DNA of 64,000 nt from Oenanthe sinensis (Eukaryota > Streptophyta > Magnoliopsida > Apiales > Apiaceae). The notes beneath the pieces were generated by a model, which had not been told where the DNA came from, searched no databases, and saw only the letters and a program-made list of their open reading frames with translations. This document shows positions 21,714 to 33,700 of the stretch, in pieces. Positions within the stretch are counted from its first letter, which is position 1; each line of letters starts with the position of its first letter. Made by a program: the position numbers and the translations under genes. The stretch lies in contig CM053810.1 of NCBI GenBank assembly GCA_028671895.1, forward strand, positions 62,001,501 to 62,065,500. The letters run 5' to 3'.

Positions 21714-23947
21714 ATGGCCTCTTCTTCCGTTATGTGCACGAAAAGCGTTTCAGTTCCTCAGCTCATTGCAAGCACTAAATTGAAACCATGCCAAGTCAGT
21801 AACATCTCATCGGTATTTCCTTCCATATCTTCATCCTTATACATATATAATTCTAATATATATAATAATCTCAGATTAGTTTGATCAAACTATGATCGGT
21901 TAATTCGTCATCTTTGCTTTAAAAAAAAGTATGATCGTCATTATGCAAGATAAAGTAATTGTGATGTGAACTCCTTGTGGCGTCTAGTTGTACTTCTTGA
22001 TTTTTGCATTATTTAATATACCACTAATTCACATCAATTTTTAACTACTTGAACCTGCTAAATTGTGGACTATAGCAAATATATGTGTGTTTGGGCGTTG
22101 ATATATTTGATTGAGGGATGATCAGAGCCATTTCTTGATTTTTCTTGATAGTGAAACAGACAACGCCCCACTAGAATCATTTGTGCTGGGAACTAACACA
22201 ATCTGTATAAAAAAGTCTCAGCTTGATAGTTCTTTATGCATTATCTAATTATGGTTTAAATGTCAGGTTGTTGCCAGAAGTTAATCAAATTCTGCAATAA
22301 TAACTGACACTAAGATTAGTCCTGACATACTAGCACGAGAATCAGCTATATCAACACTGATCAATGAAGTGTCACTTCTTGTCAAGTAAGTGTACAATAC
22401 TTAAACTTCATATCAGAGATAAATATAGACATATTATGTGTGTACGCGTGTCCGTGCATCATTCTTATGAAATGAAAAAAGTTGTTGAGTAGAATGGTAG
22501 ACTCGAGAGAGATAGTGGAGTTGCAAGTGAAGCAGCTTGGATGTGAGTTGGTAATACGGAAGAAGGAAGCTGTTCCTAAACCACAGCATGCAGAAGCCCC
22601 GGGGATTGTCACTTCGCCACCCCACTATGTTTTTCCAACTCAACCCCACCTAGCCAAACCTAGTACCCCGGCTTCTCTTCCCCAGCTTATTACTGCTTCA
22701 GCTCCCACTTTGGCTGCATTATCTCAATCTCATCCACCTCTCAAATGCCCCATGGCTGGCACTTTTTACCGGTCGCCTGCTCCTGGTGAACCACCATTTG
22801 TCAAGGCAAGTTGGCAATTCTTGTTTTTAATACCTATATCCTTTTACAGTTGCAGACTTGCAGGCAATGCTTGGTTATTTTCATTCAATAATCTACGGTT
22901 TTGTAGGTTGGAGACAAAGTGCAGAAAGGGCAAGTTATCTGCATCATTGAAGCAATGAAACTGATGAACGAGATTGAGGTACAGGCTTAAACTATTGTCA
23001 TGCCCAGTTATTTAGAGCATCTTCAATGAAACACTAAATCACCAAAAAATATCAAAATAGTGTTAGTTTGACACTATTGTAAATGCTAAAATAGTATACA
23101 ACATGAAATAAGTATACAGTGTGACATTAAATTTGATGTCAAACATACGTATGATATAATTTTGACACCAATTTGGTGTTTTTTAAAATTTCCGCTATAC
23201 CCTCATACTTGTCAATAAAATCAAATTTATTTCTTTTAAGTTCCAAAACAAATTTCTTTTTTATTTTAATTTTTATTAACTTTACAATTTTTTTTATATA
23301 TTTTTTGAATATAATCTTTTATCAACTCTATAATTTCTTTTGTATCTTATTTTTAATTTTTTTCAACTCTAGTTAATTTTTGTAATCTTTCTACTCCAAA
23401 TAAAAACTAGTTAATATTATTTTTATTAAATCATAATTATAAATAAAATATATAATATATTTATAGAAATATTATCTTAACATAAACTTGATTTTGTCAA
23501 GGTGATAAATTGAAATGAAATTAGAACATTTTATTTTTATGTATAAAAAATTCAAAAATATAGTGTTTCTATTAGAGTTAATTTAACAAATAATGTCATT
23601 TCGTCACCAAAATAATGCAAAAATTATACTATTTTGATGTTGTTCATTGGAGATTGTGTCTTACTATGCATACAAACATAGGGTAATCAACTTTTGCCCA
23701 GATTGAAAGTTATGCTACTTTGAACGCATTAAGATGATCAGTTTTGCTATTTCTATAATTCTATTGTGAATCATTTACAGGCTGAACTATCAGGAACTGT
23801 GGAACAAATACTTGTTGAGGACGGAAAACCAGTTAGTGTAGACTTGGTAACCTCACTCTCTCCGGTCTCTTTCTGCACACTCAGTTAAACACATACAACA
23901 CTAATTTTTATATATTCTTGCAGCCTCTGTTTGTCATAGTTCCCTGA
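21714..23947 (+). CDS. BCCP: Biotin carboxyl carrier protein of plastid acetyl-CoA carboxylase, with a TAA in exon 2
   Basis: BCCP carries the biotin of heteromeric acetyl-CoA carboxylase, the first step of plastid fatty acid synthesis. Exons: 21,714-21,812 (MASSSVMCTKS, Ser-rich transit peptide); 22,267-22,385; 22,493-22,805; 22,907-22,978; 23,781-23,846; 23,924-23,947. The biotin site EAMKLMNEIE (biotinyl-Lys inside) spans the end of exon 4. CPMAGTFYRSPAPGEPP and VGDKVQKGQV are family hallmarks. Phases agree throughout (693 nt). With the best exon-2 acceptor, codon 39 is TAA (22,282-22,284), where relatives read Gln in a VVKAQSN-like stretch. A weaker in-frame acceptor at 22,313-22,314 would skip it. 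Intron 3 uses a GC donor (AAG|GCAAGT). Either a pseudogene or a gene with a shortened exon 2. Confidence 0.85.
22282..22284 (+). other. Premature TAA codon in BCCP exon 2
   Basis: GTT GTT GCC AGA AGT TAA TCA AAT: the stop sits six codons into exon 2 in the frame that continues as ITDTKISPDILARES and then the conserved core. A single C-to-T change of a CAA codon explains it. Confidence 0.7.
23015..23661. mobile_element. PIF/Harbinger-like MITE in BCCP intron 4, 647 bp
   Basis: Left end GAGCATCTTCAATGAA, right end complement GACACAATCTCCAATGAA, flanked by TTA on both sides (23,012-23,014; 23,662-23,664). TTA/TAA duplications and GAGCATCTYCAATG ends are typical of plant PIF/Harbinger-type MITEs. 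The middle contains a T-rich stretch and no coding frame of note. Confidence 0.65.
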
Positions 23948-24726
23948 AACACTTCAACCAGGATTCCAATACATGTACACTTCAGCGCTTTCAGAGTTGC
24001 ACGAATTTCTGGAAACATTTCAGTCACAGCTTTCATTAGTTAGCAAAATAAAATGCTTTGCTTCAAGTCTCAGTTACATTCTATATTGGTACACTCGTAT
24101 CTGAAATGGGCCAGAGAAGAAATCTGTAAAACATGATATTAATGAATTTGAAAGCCAACACACTCAAGGCATTCTTGCTATGATACAATTGCAGCAGTTC
24201 ATAAAATTTGAGGTTATCTAGTACAGTGGACTATAAATTTTCAGTGTGCCAGCAAAAAAAAAAAGACAATGCTAAATGAATGAAAACAAACATCATCATT
24301 CATATCATCATCAAGAATGTACATACACGGGCAAAAAAAGAATAGAAAGGGATAACAACCCTTTTACAAATTCACAACATACATCAATCACTACTTGTAA
24401 AAGGAGGGGACAGAATATTTACCTCAATTTGATGGGTCAAAAGCTTACAATAAAGGCTAACCTCATACTGCTAGCAATGGCGATATACACATTATGCCAC
24501 ATGTGATACAGAAATGGGAGTACAGCTTCATTCTTAGCCAAGATAGCCACTAAAAAATTTCCCCTTAACCAGAGCTTTCTGGGACCTGACTGTTAATATG
24601 TGCTTTCAATTTTCTCTCTAAATACTACATGTATCATCCCTTCCTATTCTGTTCTGTCAAACTTTCTTCCCTACTACTCATCCTATATAATGCACAATTG
24701 TTAACTCTATCTATGTGTATCTAGAC
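23948..24726. other. Convergent intergenic region between BCCP and SCC2
   Basis: Holds both 3' UTRs. AATAAAATGC at about 24,046 fits a BCCP polyadenylation signal. A poly-A run lies at 24,255-24,265. The two genes end within 780 bp of each other. Confidence 0.5.
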
Positions 24727-27700
24727 CTACAACCGCTGCCTAGTTCTAATGCTATTGCCCTTTCTCCCACTGTTTACCCTACGACCTCCACTTTCCCAAT
24801 CTTCATCAGATTCAGCCTCATCATCATTATGACCTATCATACGATTAGCTTTTCCAGCTCTTCTGGGTGCAGGCCGCTTCCGTTTGATATTTGCTGAGTA
24901 GGTCGAGTAGTCAACAGTGTCTTCTCTCAGGGCATTTTTGAATTCCTGACATCATAGAATAACCCCCAAAAATATAAAGCATAATCAGATAAAATTTATA
25001 TTAATATAAACCCAAAAAAATACAGTGCCTAGTCAATGAAGAGGTACAAGTGAAACTTCTTTAACGACATGTTGCACCGTAGCACACAAAATTGGCTGAT
25101 TCTGACTTGTAAGGGTGTGAAAAGTCAACATGGTGATGTATTCGTGTGATTCCAGTTGTCCAAGCTACAAACCTAAGAAGCTTTCCTTTCTTTCTTTTAT
25201 CTTTTCTTATTAACTTGACCTAGTCTAGTTTATAAGATATGCTGGTGAAACACTGAAACCATTCATTTCATGATTGCAACAAAAAGACATATTAACTATG
25301 AAATTAATAGACATATTTCATGATTGCAACAAAAACACTGAAACCATTCATTTCATGATTGCCAAACACAGAACAATACTAGTGCTATATAAAGTAAATT
25401 AGTTCAATGCAATCACCCACAAAAAACAAATCCAAATACTCACAAAGCATGCAAGAACCAATATAAGATGCTTAAAATTCTTAATAGACCTTTCAGGTAG
25501 ATACAGTATGTGTTTAGAAACGAAAATTGCAAGTATGCTACTGCTGAAAATCAGGTAACTGATAGATTTAAAGGTGGCTTATAAGGGCACGGTGTACAGC
25601 TTTACCAACATGTGTTATTGGAATGTATACATAAAGTCCGAGGAGCAATTAGCACTTAGAAGCATATCGAGAGTGTGAATTAGAGATATTCAAATCAAGG
25701 CCATGTCACCTGATATCTTTGTAATAAATCATTATACGTGCTTGGGAGATCAAGACGTGTTTCATTGATGTTGAAGGGAATATTTTGCCGCGAGAGAACA
25801 TCCCCTGACTTTTGATATTCATTTGGAGAGAATGCCTGGCCAAAAAAGAAAACTTTAGAAGTTCTACACTTGTATACAATTCATACGAATCAACATCCGA
25901 AGAACTGGGAAGTAGTACTACCTGACATCGAGCATCGTCAAGACTAAAAACCACTTTCAAGTGCCTTTTTAGCTTCATAAGTAGCTGCAACGCAGAAGCT
26001 GCAAGACAGTACTCCTACATAACCCCAAAAGTGTTCACGCACATTAAGACACACTAAAAATTGAGTATTTGTAAGAAGGAAAAAAAATCAAAGTTCATCA
26101 AGAGTGCAGCGAACTATTTACACAGATATGATAATTCCGAAGAAGAGACGACAATAAGATGGCACAAGGAATGAGTGAATCACTAAATCAGCAAACTTAG
26201 TTTATTAAACCATCTACCCTAATTTTTTATTGGCAGATGAAGAAATTCAAGAGGAACCCAAGGTATACTCATGCATGTAATATTTGTAAGGAAGAATCGA
26301 CTCGATCATTAGATTATAGATTATAACTTCATAACCCTAGCCCATTCCCATTTTGGGCAGAACAGATCTACTAATTTTTTGATTCCAGTTAGTAAGAGGG
26401 AGCTTAACTAAGAAATAGACCCTAGAAGCTAAAAAAGGGTATCCTGAGCAATTGCAATAATCGGATTCATTGATATTCCTGGTATAGTAGATGCTGTCAT
26501 TTGAACCAATATTTCCAGATGGGCTGGGTAGGGTATTAGTATCTCTAACACATAAATTAAATGTGAAAATTTGTCCTCTAAAAAAGGGAATATTGAATGA
26601 ATTGATAGTAAATTATGAGATTTAACTATCCCTTTCCTTTCTATCGAAGATAATAATCGGAGATAAAATGGAATTTCTACAATGACTGCAAATCCTTCTG
26701 CCATCAGTTTAAGGAAAACATCAAAAATATAAGCTACTCAGCTTTTCAAAAAATTATATATCATGAAAGTGAACCTGAAATTTCCTTGGAACATCTTCAG
26801 AAGTTCCACATGCTTCATGCAAGCTCACAGAATGCGAATTTAAGTCCCTGGGCGCAGAATGACTAGAAACCAGAAAATCAGCATCAGCATTCTCTTGGAC
26901 AACTATCCCGTTCAAATCACAAGATACTGAATTAGCAGAAACCGCATGAGCAGATAGCTTCTGCAAAATCTCCCCGTTTCCAGCAACAGAGATCTGGCCA
27001 CTTTGCAATAGTTGCAACAAAGACTTCATATTTGCCTCCAAAGTCCCAGCTCTAACTTGTAATACTCGATTAATAGCATACACTAAATAAAGAGGTTCAT
27101 CTAGTAATGAAAATGGAAGTAAAGCTAGGATTTCTGTGCAGTACCTGCCCAAAACAAGTTAGATCAATGTCAGCATAATTAAAGCCTGTAAAGAAATTTA
27201 ACAGTCACTGATGGTGGAACTCACATTAAGAATGGAATCACTGAACTATTGCAGGCAGGAGTATCAAACTTGCGAATAATGGATGACATAAACTTGTTCC
27301 TTGAAATACGGTTCCCACGGACGAGCTTGTAGATTCGAGAAACCCCCAATTTTGCATAAGCTACAGAACTGGCATCTGTTTTGCCTTTTACATTACCAGG
27401 TGATTTTGATTGAAGCTTGGCATTAGATTTTTCAGGGTGACCTTGATTCATGGATTGTATGAATATAAATGACATCTGAAGACCATCCCCCAGTCGACTT
27501 TCAAAAAATGCAGGATACCTAACAAGATGATTCCACCAGTTGGCATAAGAGAGCATAAAGTAGAAATTTAAAATATATTACATCTATTTGAAGAGAGTAC
27601 TTTTCATTCATATTCATCAGTAAATGGTGTGCCAGCTTCGAGTTGACCTCCTGAGGGTCTGTTTCTAGCGCTATAAGGTATGGTACACAAGTGATTGGAT

Positions 27701-30700
27701 GAACCAGTCCCTGCCGCAGCACAGCTTCCACAATCTGAATCCATAAAACCAGAATATATTTGAATAAAAACGGAACAGTTTAGTCAGATAAAGGAATTGA
27801 ATTTGCATTATAAATTCATCCACTCGGTAGGAAAGTTATTCGAAAAGGTATTTTGAGCAATGGAGCTTATTTTTTTGTAGTAGGACAGCGCTAAACATTT
27901 GACTGTTTCAACAATTGTAGAACCAGGCTTTGAATTAATCAAAACTGATTACAACTGACAGGTAATTATGTTATAGATTTAGTGAGAAGTGAGAACTACA
28001 ACAGCACTGGGATTTGACAATCAGAGTCTAAATTTTCAGATCAGATTATGGCTTAACAGAAACAACGTGCATTATCAACATGGGATTCATGTTGAAAATA
28101 TCAACATATATAATTGTTTCAGGTATTTGCAAGATCAGTAAAGGAGATTAACCTTAAGGGCAGACCGCCGTACTGGTTCATTCACATCCAAACATCTACC
28201 TAAGATGCTTTCCCAATACAGCTGGACAATCCCCCCACATATGTTAGTATCACCTGCACCAGCAGCAACAGGCACACTTTGACCACCCTCTACAGAATAA
28301 GTAACCTCGTTATTGGAATTATCTGTCCCCATTCGACTTTCCGCATCAAGAAGATATTCATACACATTCTGCAATGCTTGCATCTGGAGAAGAAAATTGC
28401 AGATGTCATGCCTTCTCCAACCATTATAACATCATTAATGTATATGTTTTGTGTGTATCTGGGGGTATAAAGACAAGAACTGCACACGGATCTCCACAGA
28501 GTGTGAAGCCTGTACAGATGTAAGGAACAATACCCTTACCTGAAGACGATAATCTGTACTGGACGACAATGTTGCCTCTAAAATTTTTCCTACATCCTTC
28601 TCCAACATGAATTCAGGTCTGGCGACTAAAACATAACCTAAAGCCTGCAAAGGTCAAAAAGCACATAAACAAAGGTCATACCTACATCAGGACTTAAATA
28701 TGGGGAGAACAGAGGCTCACTTGCAACGATCTGATCTTAAAAACAAAGTCATCAGCCAGAAGATACTTCTTGAATAAGGTGACACTATTTTCAACATCTA
28801 GATTTCTGTTGCCCGAGGTACTGAGCAAAGAGTTACCATAACGAATTAACAACCCCAGGCAGAAAAGTGAGCGGCCCACTTGCTGAAATAAGGAGGGTAA
28901 AAGGGAAAACAGCTTTAAGTTAGAACATGTCTAAACGTCCAGGTCAAAAGAAGGAAAAAGGGAAGTATTTATTATAAGAAAGGGTAAAGGAAAACAAAGC
29001 AAGAAGATGCGGATAGAATATTTATTCTAGAGAAAAATCTTATTTTAATAATAATATATGTTTCTAATAATATAAATTTCTAATTTAATAATAATATATT
29101 ATAAATTTATTACGAAAGCACCAACCTGTTTATTTTCAAATCCCAGTGCATCCAATCGTTTGAAAAAGACATGAATAAGATATTCGACTACTCTTGCACC
29201 TTTTCCTGCTACTTTACTCACCGTGCAAAGGCACCTTGAGAATAAAGAAAGTATTAGAGAAGTTAAATGCCAAATCCCATGATCTATAATAACTGATGCA
29301 AAAAGAAAACTTTGCAATAGATTGTGTTCCTCAAATTTTGATGACAACTTATCTAGCTGTAAGAAACTAAAAAATCCCTAACAGGTACCTAAATTTCTAG
29401 AACAAATATGCAAGTAACAAAAATGTAGAAAATCTTAGAAAAATGAATTACTTGATGCAAGCATGGACGACAGTCAAGAATGAATGTCTGACAATCATCT
29501 GCTTTAAATCTTGTTCAAGTTCTTCCAAAACAGCCTGCGGAATCTTCCGAGCCAAGGGTAACACAGAATCAATAATAAACACTATACTCTCCAACAGCTG
29601 TGCAACTCCTCGGCTATCAGCCTGAATACAAGCAAACTGAGTTGATTAGGACTTTTTAAGCATAAATTTAATCAGAATATACAATGCACAACTACCTACG
29701 CAGTAAGAATCGAAAAAAAACTTCGTAATAAAATAAACATCAAACCTGAACCGATCAAATAACAATGAAAAGTAGCAATATTTCAACACATACAGCACTT
29801 TCCTAGAGAATTCTTAGCATAAAACATAGGAAGATGAAAAATTAATCAGCAATAAGTCAGTGATCGACGAGCCTCCCCTGACTCAGATGTTAATTCAGTA
29901 AGAGCAGACAAATGGTGACGTAAAAGGTTGACAACAAGGTATATAAAAATTGTATTTCGCAGCTCCATTACATTCAAAGTGCATCAATACTGTTCACCCC
30001 AGGAAATAGGTATACGATATAAAATTTATTGTCCGAAGGACCTAACCACAAAAGTTCTGTCTAAATATTCAAAATTTTGTAGAACGCTGATACATGATAT
30101 ATTGATATTTATGTATTTAAAGAAACTTCCTAACGGCTGACAAAAAAAAAAAAAAACTTCCTAACGTATTTAATTAGTCATAGGTAATATTTCTTACCTA
30201 CCAACTACAATATAATGGTTTGTATAACTAAGATTAAATTAAACATAACAATTTAACCTTGAGAAAATCAACTTAAAAAATTCAGTATAACCTGACTCTT
30301 CAAGTATGGCTCTAGAGTGACAACGAACTGTGAAGGATCGGAAGACGGTGCACATAGTGCAGGATCTACGACACAAAAGGCATGCAACAGAAGAACATAA
30401 GGAAGTGAGCTCAACTCCACTTCAGCACCTGTCATTTCTTCTACCTGAAGAGAAAAGTTTTTAACCTTACTTGAGAACACAAATAGGAGAAAGCAACTGA
30501 AATAAGCTGTTTTAAACAGTGCAATAATCATGCATAATTTTTACACACCTGAAGTATTCTCTCTAACAAACATTTACACATAAGCTCACAGCGCTTGCGC
30601 ACTGATGCAAGTGAAACCGGATTGATTCCGGCAGCTTTTGCCGATTGTGTGAAAAAGTCGAGGGCCAAGTTACGCTTAATGACTGTGACAAGAAGTTGAT

Positions 30701-33700
30701 TGTCTTTCATTTTTCGCTGCATCTCGACAATCTGCTCAGTTCTCTTTGCTACTTCTATTGGGACAGAACTACCATCTCCAAAAGACCGAGTCTGTGAGCT
30801 TGCAGAATCATCAAACCAGAATTCATAAAATGTCTTGCATACAAGGTCCTGTAGTCCAAAAAAATTCAGACAAGATTTTAGGGAAGCACACAGACAGGAA
30901 GAGCCAACTTACTAAATTCTCATAAGTTAAAGGCCATAATGCCTGAATGACCCTAAAGTTAAGCATCTTGTACTGACACCAAGATATTTATTTTTTAACT
31001 CATAAACCTCAATAAAATCTAACATATTCCAATTGACCATTTTATGGCCTTAATGTCCAAAACTCCAGCATCCTAACATCTTATGACTTCTATGTGATCT
31101 TATAGCATACCATACACATGGCAGGAGATAATTTTGGCGTATAAGGGCTGATTTAAAGTTACGGTTTTATGAGTCCTGTACATGATATTAGGCAGATGCG
31201 AGTAAAATGTGCTAAAATTTAGGGTTAAAAACTTAAAAAGTATTTCAGCCTTGTATAAAAGACCCATGTCAGGCAGCATGGACATGTTTCTGGTATTAAC
31301 CCATTACTCATCACTAAAACACAAAAGCCTGACATAAGGAAACTGCTTTAGAGTAGACATGGACAATATGATACATAATCAAATCATTTGGTGCTGAACT
31401 ACCTGAATACTGGATTCTTCATCACAGATACGGGAAATAATTACAATGCAAGCAGTAGTAAATTCTGAGAAATTTGGATTTGCAGTGCACATATCCCTTA
31501 TAATTTTGATGGCTCGTTTCCGCACGCTCACCCCAGTATCTTTTATTCTCTCAGCAACCTTCTCAAAATACTAAGAAAACACAAGCAGGGAGGGCAAACA
31601 GATTCATTATAATGGAACCCAGCATTTGAGGATGATACAATTTAAATCAATACCTTTAAACCAACATCAGGATGTGAGGTAATATAGCGACCGACAAGTT
31701 CAAGGGATACTTCTCTAACAGATATAGATGAATCACAGAACCTTCCTTCAACAGCCGATTGGACATGCTTATCACGCAAAACTTCTGGATCAGCTTCAAC
31801 AATAATACTAACCTGCTCTCATGAAACAAGGGGAACATTAAGCCAAGTACTTCAAATTTTGTGCAAAAATAAATAAATAATAGAATAATAAGTGGCCGTG
31901 TAATGCTTGAAGGCACTGGAAAGTTGGGTAGACTCTACTTACTGCTCTTAATGCCTTGGCACGAATTACAGGAGAGTTCTCCCTTAAACTTGCCTGAAAT
32001 CAAGTATATAGTACATATTAGCAGGAATATTATATACTGATAATCAAGATGCAACAGAAAATAAACTGACCAGAAGCATTTGAAGAATTTTATCAAATCC
32101 TCTGGAGAAAGAATTGTTTTGACCCATGGCTAAAGTTATCTTTTTAACTGAATTCCTTTTCAATACCGAAGAAACGGGCTTTGAGTCGCGCACAAGTGCC
32201 CTTGATTTCAGTCGAGCAAGAAAGAAGACCAGCTTTTGCTGGCAACTCAGGTCATCTTTGTACCATGAACAAAGATAAAACCTGCACATTAATAATCAGC
32301 ATGGTCAGCAAAAATAGCCTCCAGGACTCAGAATCCTAGAGATTTTTTGTTTTAATAAAACATTAATTTATTAATGGTACAAGAAAAAACAGGTCTTGGG
32401 ATCCTGGAGAAATAGTAAGGTCCATTATAAATGCACACCAGCGGGTAATGAGATGCATATCAACAGAAGAACCAGTATCCTGGAGATAATTCAGAAGCAT
32501 CTGCTGAACAATCTCCATCTTTGTAGGGGGATCAGAAGCTTCAGAAGAACTGGAATTCCTTTTGGCATCATTCTTGCACTGTGATTTACAGTACGATTGC
32601 AATGCAAGAAGTTGCTTTCTGCAAGCACAAAACTGACAATCCCAGCTACGGATAGAAATTTCATCTTCTCTTAATCCCATACACTCTACATGGAATAATC
32701 TCTGACAGCCTTGGCATACAACCAAAGACTTCGCAGTCTTAGCAATCAAGCAAACAGAACATGCATCTTTTGGATAGCTCTGACTCATGTCATTATCCAC
32801 AAACTCTTTCACAATCCAAAAGGTTTCATTCCTACATAAAACAGCATCCTGTTTCAACCTGGCAGCAACTGTACCAAGAAGTTCAATCGTCATTGAACGA
32901 GCAGCAATATCCTTGGATTTCAAACCAGCATTCTGAAGTAGTAGGACGCAAAGCACCTGCAAGCAATTATCTCTTAATAAAACTAGAAAATTATATCATT
33001 CATTAACAAGCAAGTGGACCAGACAGCCGATACCTCCAGTATAAGAGCCGAAGCAGGATACTCAGGCAAATTCAAAGTCGTCAATAAATCAGCTACAAGA
33101 TTATCCATCATGTTCTTCAGCTCAGCTGCATCGTGACTCTTTGTACTCGTAAATCTCTGAAGAACTCGAGTCCAGAAAAGACAACATGCCTCTGTGACTG
33201 CCTCATGGCACTTGCTAGGGTAAGCGGCATCTATTGAAGGCTCAAGAAGGAACGAAGTGCTGTCAGACTCCCTTAAAGCATCAGGAAGGTTGGCGCTACA
33301 ATGAACCAACTGAATCAATAGAGCAGTTATCATTTGAATCTGCTTCTGTTCATCATCAGGTAGATGATAATGTCTTGGTGGTCGCTTTGCCATTGGCAAC
33401 TTTAATAGCAACAGAACTACCTCATCTATCACATAAGTTCGATGCTGTGTGTATGAATAGAATATCTACAAGACCATAACAATGAGCTAAGCAATTTAGA
33501 AGAAAAGAGACCTTAACAACAACAGGTACAAGTATTTAAAAACACGAGTAATCATATCCGCACCCCGCAAATTAAACTGAGTGCTTTTAGCTGCAGCAAT
33601 TGAATATTATCCACCAAGAACGTTGAGAAGCTTGTCTTTACCAATTGAAAAATACAACTATCTGAAAGGTGCTCTATTGCCAACAAGTCTTTCAAAAGAC

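Noticed and set aside
24276..24506. 76-codon plus-strand frame downstream of BCCP
   Set aside because: No similarity, lies in the convergent 3' UTR region, composition typical of spacer.
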